Source: Pseudomonas sp. QS1027
GTDB lineage: Bacteria; Pseudomonadota; Gammaproteobacteria; Pseudomonadales; Pseudomonadaceae
DNA: 64,000 nt
NCBI RefSeq assembly: GCF_002814235.1
Contig: NZ_PHSU01000011.1
Location: 248,001-312,000, forward strand
Reading direction: 5' to 3'
The notes under the pieces were generated by a model, which saw only the letters and a program-made list of their open reading frames with translations, was not told the DNA's origin and made no database searches. The translations under genes and the position numbers were made by a program. How positions within the stretch are numbered: position 1 is the first letter of the stretch; each line of letters starts with the position of its first letter. Shown here piece after piece: positions 19,097 through 28,061 of this stretch.

Positions 19097-19963
19097 ATGA
19101 CTGAAGCCGTCAAGCCTCTCGATATCGACACCGTCCAGGCCTTTGTGCTGATTGCCGATTTCGCCAGTTTCACCCGCGCGGCCCAGGCGCTGGACACTTC
19201 CCAGGCGGCCATCAGCCTGAAACTCAAGCGCCTGGAGGAGCGTCTCGGCTACCGCCTGCTGGAGCGCACACCCCGGCATGTGCGGCTGTCGCCCCCGGGC
19301 GAGCAATTTATCCATGCCGCCCGCGCCTTGCTCCAGGCCCACGAGCGGGCGCTGGGGGATATGAGCGCCACGCCCAATCGTCGCTTGATCATCGGCATCA
19401 GCGACCACGTGGCGGGGCCGGACTTGCCGATCCTGCTGAGTCGCCTGGCGCACTACGATCCCCTGCTGATCATCGAGGTGCGGATCGCCTCGTCCCGGGA
19501 CCTCAGCGCGGCTTTCGATCGTGGCGAGCTGGATGCGGCCATCGTGCGCAGCGAAGGCGATCGTCACGACGGTGAGGTGCTGGTGGTGGAGCGCTTCGGC
19601 TGGTTCGCCGCGCCCACCTGGCAACACATCCCCGGCAGCGTCCTGCGCCTGGCGACCATGGCCGCGCCCTGTGGCGTGCGGCATCTGGCGGTGCGGGTGC
19701 TGGACGACGCCGGCATCCCCTGGACCGAAGTGTTTATCGGCGGCGGTGTGATGGCGGTGGGCGCGGCGGTGAGTGCCGGGCTCGGCGTGGCGGCGCTGGC
19801 CAAACGGGTGGCACCGGCCGGCGCGATAGAAGTCGGTGAACAACTCGGGCTGCCGACCCTGCCGGTCACCGAAATCATCCTCCACGCCCGGCACACGGAT
19901 GCCCGCTCGCAGGAAACCCTGCGGGCGCTGAGTGCGGCGTTTCGTGGGGTGCTGGAGCGCTAG
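19097..19963 (+). CDS. LysR-family transcriptional regulator
   Basis: Regulator of 288 residues with the N-terminal winged helix-turn-helix (residues about 8-68; SFTRAAQALDTSQAAISLKL) and a periplasmic-binding-like effector domain after it. It is divergent from the DUF4865 gene, its likely target. The 106-base intergenic region is rich in short A/T repeats such as AGATATCGATAGATATATG, possibly part of its binding site. Confidence 0.88.
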   Translation: MTEAVKPLDIDTVQAFVLIADFASFTRAAQALDTSQAAISLKLKRLEERLGYRLLERTPRHVRLSPPGEQFIHAARALLQAHERALGDMSATPNRRLIIGISDHVAGPDLPILLSRLAHYDPLLIIEVRIASSRDLSAAFDRGELDAAIVRSEGDRHDGEVLVVERFGWFAAPTWQHIPGSVLRLATMAAPCGVRHLAVRVLDDAGIPWTEVFIGGGVMAVGAAVSAGLGVAALAKRVAPAGAIEVGEQLGLPTLPVTEIILHARHTDARSQETLRALSAAFRGVLER

Positions 19964-20010
19964 TCGCTCATGACCTGCAAGCGCCGCGACAACCTTGGGC
20001 GATAGCGCAA

Positions 20011-20043
20011 AAAAACGGCCGGGCTCCCATTGGGGACCCGGCC
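20011..20043 (-). terminator. Terminator after lpxO
   Basis: GGCCGGG and CCCGGCC form a stem around a 13-base loop. On the minus strand the hairpin is followed by a run of seven T residues, fitting termination of lpxO; LysR reads in from the other side. Confidence 0.85.
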
Positions 20044-20067
20044 GGATTCGTCAAGCGGCAGCGTGAA

Positions 20068-20979
20068 CTAGATCAGCAGGAACAACGCCAGCAAGCCGCC
20101 GAAGATCGCCCACTTCTCCAGGTAGTAGCGAGTGCGGTTGGTCTTCTTCAAGGCCTTGCCGCGCAGACGGATACCGTAGATTTTGGTAAAGAACCTGTTG
20201 ATCCCACCGGTCTTGTCGTTCGCGTCATTCGGCGAGGCGGCGGCCGACATCACGTTGCGGCTGAACCAGCGGTTGAACGCCGTCGCCCAGCGATACTTCA
20301 ACGGACGCTCGACGTCGCAGAACAGGATCACGCGGTTCTGGTCGGTCTTGTTTTCGGCGTAGTGGATAAAGGTCTCGTCGAACATCACCGGCTCGCCATC
20401 GCGCCAGTGGTAGTCCTGGCCGTCGACGTTGATGTAGCAACCCGGGTCGTTCGGCGTTTCCAGGCCGAGGTGGTAGCGCAAGGAACCGGCGTAGGGGTCG
20501 CGGTGGCGGACCAGGCGCGAACCCGGCGGCAATTCGGCGAACATCGCGGCCTTGATGCTGCCGATGCTGTTGAGCAGTTCCGTGGTGCGTGGGCACAGCT
20601 CGACGGCGGAGGGATGGTTGTCGCCATACCACTTGAGGTAGAAACGCTTCCAGCCGGTCTTGAAGAAGGAGTTGAAGCCGACGTCGTTGGGCGTCTCGGA
20701 TTTCTTGATCTCACCGGCGCGCAACAGGGCCAGGGCCTCGGTGCGGATTTCCTCCCAGTTGTCCTGCAGCGGCTTGAGCTCGGGGAAACCGGCCGTGTCG
20801 AGGTACGGACGGCTCGGCACCTTGGAGAACAGGTAGAGGAAGCAGTTGATCGGGGCCAGGAAGGTCGAGTGGTCACTCAGTTGCCGGCCCAGCTTGTGCC
20901 GGACCTTGCCGCGCAGGTGTACGTACGCGATGGACAAGACGTAAACAGCGATAATGATGAGTTTCACGGGCGTCGTCAC
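20068..20979 (-). CDS. lpxO: Lipid A 2-hydroxylase (aspartyl/asparaginyl beta-hydroxylase fold)
   Basis: Fe(II)/2-oxoglutarate dioxygenase of 303 residues, anchored by hydrophobic segments at both termini (IIIAVYVLSIAYV and FGGLLALFLLI). Metal-binding residues are visible in LVRHRDPYAGSLRYHLGL and in MFDETFIHYAENKTDQNRVIL. The membrane layout and length match LpxO, which hydroxylates secondary acyl chains of lipid A. It stands alone with its own terminator. A general peptidyl hydroxylase is possible but less likely given the anchors. Confidence 0.87.
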   Translation of the reverse strand: MTTPVKLIIIAVYVLSIAYVHLRGKVRHKLGRQLSDHSTFLAPINCFLYLFSKVPSRPYLDTAGFPELKPLQDNWEEIRTEALALLRAGEIKKSETPNDVGFNSFFKTGWKRFYLKWYGDNHPSAVELCPRTTELLNSIGSIKAAMFAELPPGSRLVRHRDPYAGSLRYHLGLETPNDPGCYINVDGQDYHWRDGEPVMFDETFIHYAENKTDQNRVILFCDVERPLKYRWATAFNRWFSRNVMSAAASPNDANDKTGGINRFFTKIYGIRLRGKALKKTNRTRYYLEKWAIFGGLLALFLLI

Positions 20980-21356
20980 AGAAGTCGAAAGGACACGCTA
21001 CCTCTCATGCACCTGGTGGCCCGGTGCACACAGGCCGGGGTCCAGGCGTCGCAAAGGTAGCCAACGCACTAGGGTAGAACAGCTGGCGTATGGGTTTCCA
21101 GTGTTTCGTCTTCCGAGCGAAAGCAAAACCACTATCTATTACAGTATTTTCTTACAGTTGTACCGGCGCGGCCCCTCGCTACGGACCTGTCACCGCCTGG
21201 TGAACGCGATAGAACCGTGTAGGAGCCGGCTTGCTGGCGATGGCGATTTTCCAGGCGACGGCAGTGTCGACGGCCAGATCGCATCGCCAGCAAGCCGGCT
21301 CCTACAAGGACCGTGTTGATTGCAGTGATGTGCGGTACCCACAGCAGAAACCGGGT
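20980..21356. other. Gap between lpxO and the PfkB kinase gene
   Basis: These 377 bases include the lpxO promoter region at the left and a REPIN at 21219-21305. The stretch around 21080-21170 is AT-rich relative to its surroundings, but I see no gene or convincing regulator site. Confidence 0.6.
21219..21305. repeat. REPIN near the PfkB kinase gene
   Basis: GTAGGAGCCGGCTTGCTGGCGAT is paired with a perfect inverted copy. The spacer is clearly related to that at 4847-4933, showing that the two elements spread as whole hairpins. Confidence 0.9.
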
Positions 21357-22277
21357 TCAGCCTTCAGCCAGCATGGCATCCACTTCCCGGGTCCCAGGCG
21401 AGGTAGCCGGCCCCCAGCGCGTGACCGCCAGGGCCGCCGCCGCATTGGCGCGCCGGGCTGCCTCGACGGCATCGAGCCCCGCCGCCAGCCCGGCGAGGAA
21501 TACACCGGAATGGGCATCGCCCGCGCCATTGCTATCCACCGCCTGCACCTTGAAACCGGGCACATGCCGGTGCTCCCCTGCCCGGCTGACCCAGCAACCG
21601 TTCGGACCGTCGCGCACCACCAGCAGCGCACCGTCGGCCAAACGCTCGGTCAGACTGTCGAGGGAGCCGGCAATATCCGTTGCACCGGTAAACCGCAGGG
21701 ATTCGACACTGTTGCTGGTCCAGATATCAATGCGCGGTAACAACGCCGCCATCGGCTCTGCGTCCGGCGAATTGACCAACGGCCCCGGATCGAACACCAC
21801 GGTCACCGCCTTCGGCAAGGCCAATACCCATTCCAGCAGCGCCGGCGCCTTGTCCGGGTATTGCAGGCTGTAGCCGCTGACATAGACGTAATCGTCGGAT
21901 TGCACCGACACCCGCGCCAGTTCTTCAGCCGACACACCGCCTTCCGCACCGATATAGGAAATAAAGGTGCGCTCGGCACTGGCCTCGGTCAGCGACACGC
22001 AAAGCCCGGTGTCCTTCTCGCCATCGCGCTCAAGGGCGATCTCGACCCCCTCCGCCGCCATCGCCTGGCGGGCTATGTCACCGAAGCGCCCGTTACCGTG
22101 GCGCCCCAGGTAGACCACCGGCAAACCGTTGCGCCGGGCCGCGGCCATGACATTAAAACCCGCACCGGCTTCAAAGCTGGCGGCATTAGCCAGCACATCG
22201 CCACCGGTCGCTGGCAACTGGTCGAGGGACATGACCAGGTCAACCATGACCTGGCCGGTATGCATCAGTCTAGCCAT
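21357..22277 (-). CDS. PfkB-family sugar/nucleoside kinase
   Basis: Ribokinase-like kinase of 306 residues. The N-terminal GAGFNVMAAARRNG region matches the sugar-binding GG(A/G)xN motif, and the C-terminal ATP/anion-hole motif reads DSNGAGDAHSGVF, with the catalytic aspartate near residue 254. Its start overlaps the end of the upstream permease by eight bases, so the genes are coupled. Together with the ADP-ribosylglycohydrolase it suggests phosphorylation of a ribose or riboside. It resembles YegV by context; the substrate is unknown. Confidence 0.85.
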   Translation of the reverse strand: MARLMHTGQVMVDLVMSLDQLPATGGDVLANAASFEAGAGFNVMAAARRNGLPVVYLGRHGNGRFGDIARQAMAAEGVEIALERDGEKDTGLCVSLTEASAERTFISYIGAEGGVSAEELARVSVQSDDYVYVSGYSLQYPDKAPALLEWVLALPKAVTVVFDPGPLVNSPDAEPMAALLPRIDIWTSNSVESLRFTGATDIAGSLDSLTERLADGALLVVRDGPNGCWVSRAGEHRHVPGFKVQAVDSNGAGDAHSGVFLAGLAAGLDAVEAARRANAAAALAVTRWGPATSPGTREVDAMLAEG

Positions 22278-23736
22278 TGGCATTCTCTACAAAGGCCGCA
22301 CGACGATCCGCCGCACCGCCGAGCACGGCGTAAATACCGCCGGCAACCAGGAAGGTGACGATCCAGCCCAGGCCGTTGTGGCCCAACCAGGAATCGGAGA
22401 GGAAACCACGGAACCAGGTGGTCTCGGCGGTGGTACCGATGGTGGTGAAGCTGAAGCCCAGGACAATCGCCACGGCCCAGGCACCGAAAGCGCGCCATTC
22501 GATGCCGCCGCTGTACCAGTAGGCGCTGGTCGGACTGACGTCCAGCAGGTCCTTGGGGCTGTAGTACTGGCGATGCACCAGGTCGACCACGAAGATCCCG
22601 ACCCAGGCGGTGATCGGCACCGCCAGCAGCGAGATGAAGGTGATGAACGGGCCGTAGAAGCTGTCGGCGATCAACATGAAGTAGATGGAGCCGGCAAAGA
22701 TCGCGACGATATCGACGATCACCGCATGCACGCGCTTGACCTTCAGACCCAGGGTCAAGGTGGTCAGGCCCGCTGAGTACACCGACAGGTTGTTCGACAG
22801 CAACAGCCCGCCGAACGCGGTGATCAGGTACGGCACGGCCATCCAGGTCGGCAGCATGTCGCGGATCGCGATGATCGGGTCGGTCGCCTGGGCCAGATCG
22901 TGGTTGCCCACCGACAGCAGGCCGCCGAGGGTGATCAGCAGCACCAGCGGGATCCCCGCGCCGAAAGCCGCCGAGGCCACCAGACGGACCGCCTTGACGC
23001 TCTTGTGCTGGTAGCGCGACATGTCGGCGCCGGCGTTGGCCCAACCGATCCCGGTACCGGCCGCCATGGTGCCGATGCCGATGATCATCGCGCTCATCGG
23101 TGCCGGGGTGGCGTTGAACACCGCGCTCCAGTCGATGGTCGCGCAGAGGAAGCCGCCCACCAGGATATTCAGGGCACCGAAGACATAGGTCGCCCACTTC
23201 TGGATCACCAGCAAGGTGGCATGCCCCAGGCCCGAGACCGACAGGGTCAGCAGCACGAAGATGGCGATAAACAGCAGCGTCAGTACCGGCGCGCTCTTGG
23301 CCTCCACCGGCGAGTGGAACAGGATCGAACACAACGACAGCAGCACGAACGCGGCGGTGGTGGTGTTGACCGTTTCCCAGCCCAGGCGCGACATCAGCGA
23401 AACGATGGTCGGACCGATATTGCCGCGCACGCCGAAAATCGCTCGCGACAGGGTCAGGCTCGGCGCGTGACCGCGACGACCGGCGATGGAGATGATCCCC
23501 ACCACGGCGAAGGAACCCGCCGCACCGAGAATCGCGACGATGATCGCCTGCCAGATCGCCAGCCCGCGAAAGGCCACCAGGGTCGCCCCCAGCGGCAGGC
23601 CGAGAATACTGATGTTGGCCGCGAACCAGACCCAGAACAGCTGCAGCGGATGGCCGTTGCACTCGGCTTCCGGGACCGGTTCTATACCGCGGGTTTCCAG
23701 TTGGCCGGCACTCTGTCCGGCGTTTGATGAGGTCAT
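22270..23736 (-). CDS. NCS1-family permease (cytosine/purine/nucleoside type)
   Basis: Inner-membrane symporter of 488 residues with about twelve helices, from the nucleobase:cation symporter-1 family. Features include NISILGLPLGATLVAFRGL near the start, SRAIFGVRGNIGPT and a hydrophilic N-terminus. The start at 23736 (MTSSNAGQ) has the ribosome site CAGGAGC. It lies between an ADP-ribosylglycohydrolase gene and the kinase, and probably imports the compound those enzymes use. In the E. coli yeg operon this slot is held by YegT, a different transporter family. Confidence 0.87.
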   Translation of the reverse strand: MTSSNAGQSAGQLETRGIEPVPEAECNGHPLQLFWVWFAANISILGLPLGATLVAFRGLAIWQAIIVAILGAAGSFAVVGIISIAGRRGHAPSLTLSRAIFGVRGNIGPTIVSLMSRLGWETVNTTTAAFVLLSLCSILFHSPVEAKSAPVLTLLFIAIFVLLTLSVSGLGHATLLVIQKWATYVFGALNILVGGFLCATIDWSAVFNATPAPMSAMIIGIGTMAAGTGIGWANAGADMSRYQHKSVKAVRLVASAAFGAGIPLVLLITLGGLLSVGNHDLAQATDPIIAIRDMLPTWMAVPYLITAFGGLLLSNNLSVYSAGLTTLTLGLKVKRVHAVIVDIVAIFAGSIYFMLIADSFYGPFITFISLLAVPITAWVGIFVVDLVHRQYYSPKDLLDVSPTSAYWYSGGIEWRAFGAWAVAIVLGFSFTTIGTTAETTWFRGFLSDSWLGHNGLGWIVTFLVAGGIYAVLGGAADRRAAFVENANG

Positions 23737-23851
23737 GGTATTGCGCTCCTGATGCCAATTGTTGTGGTTGTTGGGCAGTGCGGAAGGTGTAGAAACCCCT
23801 GGGCCACTTCCGGGCCCCCTTCGTCTGCAGTCCATTGCGTGTTTTTTTGTG

Positions 23852-24856
23852 TCAGGCGTTGCGCAGGGCGATCAGCCCTTGAACCAGTGGCACCAGTTCC
23901 AGCGCGTTGACTTCGATGATTTTCGCGATCATCTCGGCGGGCCAGCAGTCCAGGCCGTCGCAGGCCCCGAGCATGGCGCCGAGAATGCCGGCGATGGTGT
24001 CGGTGTCGCCGCCGATGCTGGCGGCGAGGCAGAGGGCGTCGAAGGCGTTGAGCTTGCCGAGGGCGACCCGTTGCGCCAGCGCGAAGGCCACCACCACCGA
24101 CTCCTGGGACGCCACCGAAGTGCCGACCACGTCATACAGCAGGTCGGCCAATTCGGCGTCCGGGCAATTGCGGCTGAGCTCACGGGCCCAGCGAATCCGT
24201 GGTCCCAGGCGCCCGCCGGCAACCCAGTGGCCGTGCTGCTCGGCGGTAAAGGCCATCTCGGTGCCGATATCCAGCGCGTGCGCCAGGCTCTGGCGGTTGA
24301 TCCCGCAGGAAATCACCGCGGCAACCGCGGCGGCGCTGGAGATTCCCAGGCTGGTGTTGTGGGTGACCTGGCAGGCCTGGATCACCGCCTCGAGAAAGTG
24401 CTGGGGCTGGGCGATATCGGCAGCGATGCCCACCGGGGTGATACGCATGGCCGCACCGTTGGTGGTGCCGTAGCGCCCGGCTTCCTCGGGGCTGTGACCG
24501 GCGAGGATCATTTCAATGGCGCGCTTGGTCGATGGGCCGAGCAGATCCTGCGACCCCTTGGCCTGCATCACCGCTTCCCAGGCGATCAGCCGCTCGGCCA
24601 GCAGCGCCGGTTCGATATGGCCGTTACCGTCGATCAGCAACTGCCCGACCAGGATCGCCTGTTCAGTGTCGTCGGTGATGGAGCCGGCGGGCATGTTCGG
24701 CGCGATCGGCTGGTCGGGACCGGCGTCGACCAACGTGGTGATGCTGCCGAAGCGCGCCTGGATCTGGGCGCGGCTCAGGGATTGGGTCGGCATGCCCAGG
24801 GCGTCGCCCAGGGCGAGGCCGTAGAAGGCGCCAAGGGCGCGATGAATCGGGGTCAT
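23852..24856 (-). CDS. ADP-ribosylglycohydrolase-family protein (YegU-like)
   Basis: The 334-residue protein has the metal-binding motifs of the ARH family: GDALGMPTQ near residue 17, TDDTE at 61-65 and GGDTDTIAG near 285, the usual binuclear Mg site. Members cleave N-ribosyl bonds, for example in ADP-ribosylated proteins. In this operon (regulator, permease and sugar kinase) a catabolic role on a small riboside is more likely than protein de-ADP-ribosylation. Its ATG overlaps the stop of the GntR gene by four bases. Confidence 0.87.
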   Translation of the reverse strand: MTPIHRALGAFYGLALGDALGMPTQSLSRAQIQARFGSITTLVDAGPDQPIAPNMPAGSITDDTEQAILVGQLLIDGNGHIEPALLAERLIAWEAVMQAKGSQDLLGPSTKRAIEMILAGHSPEEAGRYGTTNGAAMRITPVGIAADIAQPQHFLEAVIQACQVTHNTSLGISSAAAVAAVISCGINRQSLAHALDIGTEMAFTAEQHGHWVAGGRLGPRIRWARELSRNCPDAELADLLYDVVGTSVASQESVVVAFALAQRVALGKLNAFDALCLAASIGGDTDTIAGILGAMLGACDGLDCWPAEMIAKIIEVNALELVPLVQGLIALRNA

Positions 24857-25566
24857 GTCGGGTTTCCAAACGCCAGGTGCAGGCGGAAATGCAAAGGGTC
24901 GAGCAGGCTTTCGACCTGCTCCATGAAACGTCCCTGCTTGTCATAGGTGGTGCGCAAGGCCTTGAGAAAGACCGTGCCCTGTGGACGGCCGAGCAACTCG
25001 GCATCTTCATCGGACAAGGGTTCGGCGCCGATCCATTGATCGCCGCGATCGCCGACATAGCCGTAGGCCGCCAGGGTAATGGTCAGGGAATTGTCGATCA
25101 GACCGACACGGGGCAGGCCTTCCAGGCCGCCGCTGGCCGGTATCAGCGAGTGTTCGAGGGAAACCGCGGTGCCTTCGGTATTGCGCCGGCGCCGATCGAG
25201 GGCGATGAACTGTTCGGTGCCGTAGCGACTGAACAGGTCCGGCCGCGTCACCGCTTCCAGGCGCAACACCTCGGTGTTGATCAGCGCCCCGCTGTCCGCC
25301 AGGGCCTGGGCCCAGCCGGCGCGCTGGTCGAGGGGAATGCCATCGTAGGTGACGATGGAGCCCACGCCGCTCTGGGTCGCGATGTAGTTGCGCCGCTTGA
25401 GCTCGGCCAGGGCCTCGCGCAGCGTGCCACGGCTCACCGAGAATTCTTCGGCCAACTGATGTTCACCCGGCAACAGCAAGCCGTCTTCAAGAAGACCGCT
25501 TTCGATGCGCCGGATCAGCTCATCGACCACCTTTTTTTTCTTATCAAATCGGACATGTCTAATCAT
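24853..25566 (-). CDS. GntR/HutC-family regulator (YegW-like)
   Basis: Regulator of 237 residues with an N-terminal winged helix (about 10-75; LAEEFSVSRGTLREALAELKR) and a C-terminal UTRA effector domain. It is the first gene of a four-gene operon. The start at 25566 (MIRHVRF) lies within a 40-base inverted repeat (25541-25580), so binding there would block its own translation start and the operon promoter. The UTRA ligand is probably a pathway sugar or riboside. Confidence 0.86.
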   Translation of the reverse strand: MIRHVRFDKKKKVVDELIRRIESGLLEDGLLLPGEHQLAEEFSVSRGTLREALAELKRRNYIATQSGVGSIVTYDGIPLDQRAGWAQALADSGALINTEVLRLEAVTRPDLFSRYGTEQFIALDRRRRNTEGTAVSLEHSLIPASGGLEGLPRVGLIDNSLTITLAAYGYVGDRGDQWIGAEPLSDEDAELLGRPQGTVFLKALRTTYDKQGRFMEQVESLLDPLHFRLHLAFGNPT

Positions 25567-25580
25567 GTACAAATTGATAA
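25541..25580. promoter_or_regulatory. Inverted repeat over the GntR start codon
   Basis: Outer arms TTATCAA and TTGATAA enclose an inner palindrome ACATG-N6-CATGT (25553-25568), which includes the GntR start codon. This is a strong candidate for an autoregulatory operator controlling the whole operon. Confidence 0.6.
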
Positions 25581-25650
25581 CCGAAACAGGCCTCGGGGTG
25601 CAAGGGATTTATGTTTCAGGCAGATGAATGGTGGTGTGATTGAGAATCGC

Positions 25651-26214
25651 TCAGGGTTCGAGGCCGATCGGGAAAAACTCGCCGCCGCTCCACACGCCCA
25701 GCCAGGACTGGCCGTCAATCTCACGACTGACCGCCAGCTCTACCAACTGATAGAACACATTGCGGTGAATCAGTGCTTCAAGATTGCTGCGCACATGCAC
25801 GTAAGGCGCCGGTTCCTGGCTGATCGGATCGATCACCACCCGGATTGGGTGTTCGGCACCGGCCGTCACCTGTTCATCGACGTAAGTGGTAAACCGCAGC
25901 TGCTGTGCCTCGCCCTGCCCTTCGACCTCCAGGGTCACCGCGACAAAAGGCGCATCGTCGACCTTGATCCCGACCTTTTCCACCGGCGTGATCAGGAAAT
26001 AATCATCGCCGTCGCGGCGCATGATGGTGGAGAACAGCTTGACCATCGGCTTGCGACCAATCGGCGTGCCCTGGTAATACCAGGTGCCATCACGGGCGAT
26101 ACGCATGTCGATATCGCCGCAAAACGCTGGATTCCACAAGTGGACCGGCGGCAGGCCTTTTTCCGTCCTGGGGATTTGTGCCAACAGGTCGCTGGCCTTG
26201 CCCGGCTCACTCAT
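25651..26214 (-). CDS. DUF1285 domain-containing protein
   Basis: Soluble protein of 187 residues with the features I associate with DUF1285, including [18 protein letters not shown] and a C-terminal [15 protein letters not shown]. The start at 26214 ([11 protein letters not shown]) has a GGATTGAG ribosome site lying over the end of the upstream DUF4823 gene. No biochemical function is known to me. The pair is probably one transcript. Confidence 0.8.
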   Translation of the reverse strand: MSEPGKASDLLAQIPRTEKGLPPVHLWNPAFCGDIDMRIARDGTWYYQGTPIGRKPMVKLFSTIMRRDGDDYFLITPVEKVGIKVDDAPFVAVTLEVEGQGEAQQLRFTTYVDEQVTAGAEHPIRVVIDPISQEPAPYVHVRSNLEALIHRNVFYQLVELAVSREIDGQSWLGVWSGGEFFPIGLEP

Positions 26215-26216
26215 AC

Positions 26217-26834
26217 TCAATCCGACATCCACTGTTCACCGACACCCAACAGACTACGCGCATATTCGGCCAAGGGGGCGGCGATCAGGTCTTCGGGCTT
26301 GTTGTTGTGGAACGTCAGCACGCCACCACGGCTTTTGATCCGCGCGGTATCGATCAGGTATTGGGTGCCGGTCTCGATCAACATGATCTGGATCACGCCG
26401 GTATCCACGCCCAGGCGGTCGACGGATTCCTGATCGGCCCACTCGTCGGCGTTGCCGATACGGTCGTCCGCCTTGGCGAAGCGCGTGTACAGCAGATAGT
26501 GCGCACCGGCGGAGCGGGCTTCGGCCATGGCCTGGTCGAGACCGAGGGGCGCACGGGCGCGGCGCACCATCGGGAAGTACTCGATAAAACCGTTGAAGGC
26601 TTCCTCGGCCACCACGTTGGGACGCGGGTAGGCACTACCGGGCGGGGTAAAGGCGCCCTGGGCAATATAGATAAAGGAGTCCGGCTGGATGCGGAACGAG
26701 CGGATCCGGCGCGTATCGCTATGATCGAGCAGTCCCGCATCACTCATCTGATGGCGAGCACCTTCGCCCATGTCACTGACACTCATGCAGCCGCCCAGCG
26801 CCAAAAACGCCAGCAGCACAACCAGGCTACGCAT
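26217..26834 (-). CDS. DUF4823 lipoprotein
   Basis: Predicted lipoprotein of 205 residues. The signal peptide [16 protein letters not shown] carries a clear lipobox (LGGC), so the mature protein is lipid-anchored at Cys16. The remainder resembles DUF4823 proteins. It ends two bases before the DUF1285 start and may be co-transcribed with that gene. Confidence 0.82.
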   Translation of the reverse strand: MRSLVVLLAFLALGGCMSVSDMGEGARHQMSDAGLLDHSDTRRIRSFRIQPDSFIYIAQGAFTPPGSAYPRPNVVAEEAFNGFIEYFPMVRRARAPLGLDQAMAEARSAGAHYLLYTRFAKADDRIGNADEWADQESVDRLGVDTGVIQIMLIETGTQYLIDTARIKSRGGVLTFHNNKPEDLIAAPLAEYARSLLGVGEQWMSD

Positions 26835-26901
26835 CCTACCCTCCAGAGGCCGGTGACGGAAAACCGGCGATTAGTCGCGTGGATGCAGCTTCCGCGCCAG
26901 A

Positions 26902-27870
26902 TCAGCCGCCGATGATTTTCATCACTGTCGCGCCGCCCGAGAAGGCCACTTCCTGCTTGTCGCCCAAGGCCTTGACCAGCAACCGCTGCAACGCCGGCAG
27001 CGCCTCGTGGCGCGGCTTGTCGAGCAGGTCGCCGACATAGTGCCGGTTGCTCGACGACAGGCAGCCATGCAGCCAACCGGTGGACGACAAACGCAAGCGC
27101 GAACAGGTCCGACAGAACGGCACGCTTTCGTTGGCGATCACCCCGAAGTGGCCACGGCCCGGAATCGCATAACGCACGGCGGTGGCATCCACCGGTGCGT
27201 CGGCCTGCTGGTATTCATAACGCTCGCCAATCAGCCCCAGTAACTGCTGGAGACTGACGAACTGCTGGAGAAAGGCATTGCCGTCACTGGCCAGGTGGCC
27301 CATGCGCATCAGTTCGATAAAGCGCAGCTCGTAGCCGTGCTCAAGGCAGTAATCCAGCAGCGGCATCACCTGATCCAGGTTCTGTCCGCGCAACGGCACC
27401 ATATTGACCTTGATCTTCAGCCCCGCCGCCCGTGCCCGCGCCATGCCGTCGAGCACGCTGGCCAGGTCACCACCACGGGCGATCGTACGAAAAGCACTGG
27501 CATCCAGGGTATCGAGGGAAACGTTGATCCGTTTGATCCCGGCGTCCACCAGCAGCGGCAATTTGCGCGCGAGCAACTGGCCATTGGTGGTCAGGCTGAT
27601 ATCTTCCAGGCCCATCTGGCCGACCGCGCCCATGAAGGCTTCCAGCTTCGGACTGACCAGGGGTTCGCCGCCGGTAATGCGCAGGCGTTCGATCCCCGCC
27701 GCCTCGATCAGGTATTCCACGCCGCGCGCCATGGCCTGCGCCGACAGTTCGTCCTGCGCAGCCACCAGCCGCTTGCCATTGGGCACGCAGTAGGTACAGG
27801 CATAGTTGCAGGCGGATGTCAGGCTGATGCGCAGGTTGCGAAAACGCCTGCCTTGACGGTCAACGATCAT
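26902..27870 (-). CDS. moaA: GTP 3',8-cyclase, molybdenum cofactor synthesis
   Basis: Radical SAM enzyme of 322 residues that rearranges GTP, the first step of molybdopterin synthesis. The N-terminal [4Fe-4S] cluster is Cys21, Cys25, Cys28 (SACNYACTYCVP), the second cluster is in FCRTCSRLRL...GCL, and the C-terminus ends with the conserved Gly-Gly pair. It stands without moaB-E, but the molybdenum enzymes at both ends of the window need its product. The N-terminal extension is short, as usual in Pseudomonas. Confidence 0.93.
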   Translation of the reverse strand: MIVDRQGRRFRNLRISLTSACNYACTYCVPNGKRLVAAQDELSAQAMARGVEYLIEAAGIERLRITGGEPLVSPKLEAFMGAVGQMGLEDISLTTNGQLLARKLPLLVDAGIKRINVSLDTLDASAFRTIARGGDLASVLDGMARARAAGLKIKVNMVPLRGQNLDQVMPLLDYCLEHGYELRFIELMRMGHLASDGNAFLQQFVSLQQLLGLIGERYEYQQADAPVDATAVRYAIPGRGHFGVIANESVPFCRTCSRLRLSSTGWLHGCLSSSNRHYVGDLLDKPRHEALPALQRLLVKALGDKQEVAFSGGATVMKIIGG

Positions 27871-27942
27871 GGAACACTCCGGCGATGGACTGTGGAACGC
27901 GCAAAACTTGACTCATAAATCAGGTTTTGACAAGCCCTATCC

Positions 27943-28028
27943 GTAGGAGCCGGCTTGCTGGCGATCCAGGCGACGCGAATCTCAAGTTGAATCGCGTTAT
28001 CGTTCATCGCCAGCAAGCCGGCTCCTAC
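27943..28028. repeat. REPIN upstream of moaA
   Basis: GTAGGAGCCGGCTTGCTGGCGAT pairs with a perfect inverted copy. It is the last REPIN in the window; none occur in the housekeeping region to the right. Confidence 0.9.
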
Positions 28029-28061
28029 AGGTTTTCACCGAGTATACGCCGCGCGCGCGGG

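Noticed and set aside
21357..22277. Pseudouridine kinase psuK
   Set aside because: No pseudouridine glycosidase psuG is next to it; the ARH neighbour points to a different pathway.
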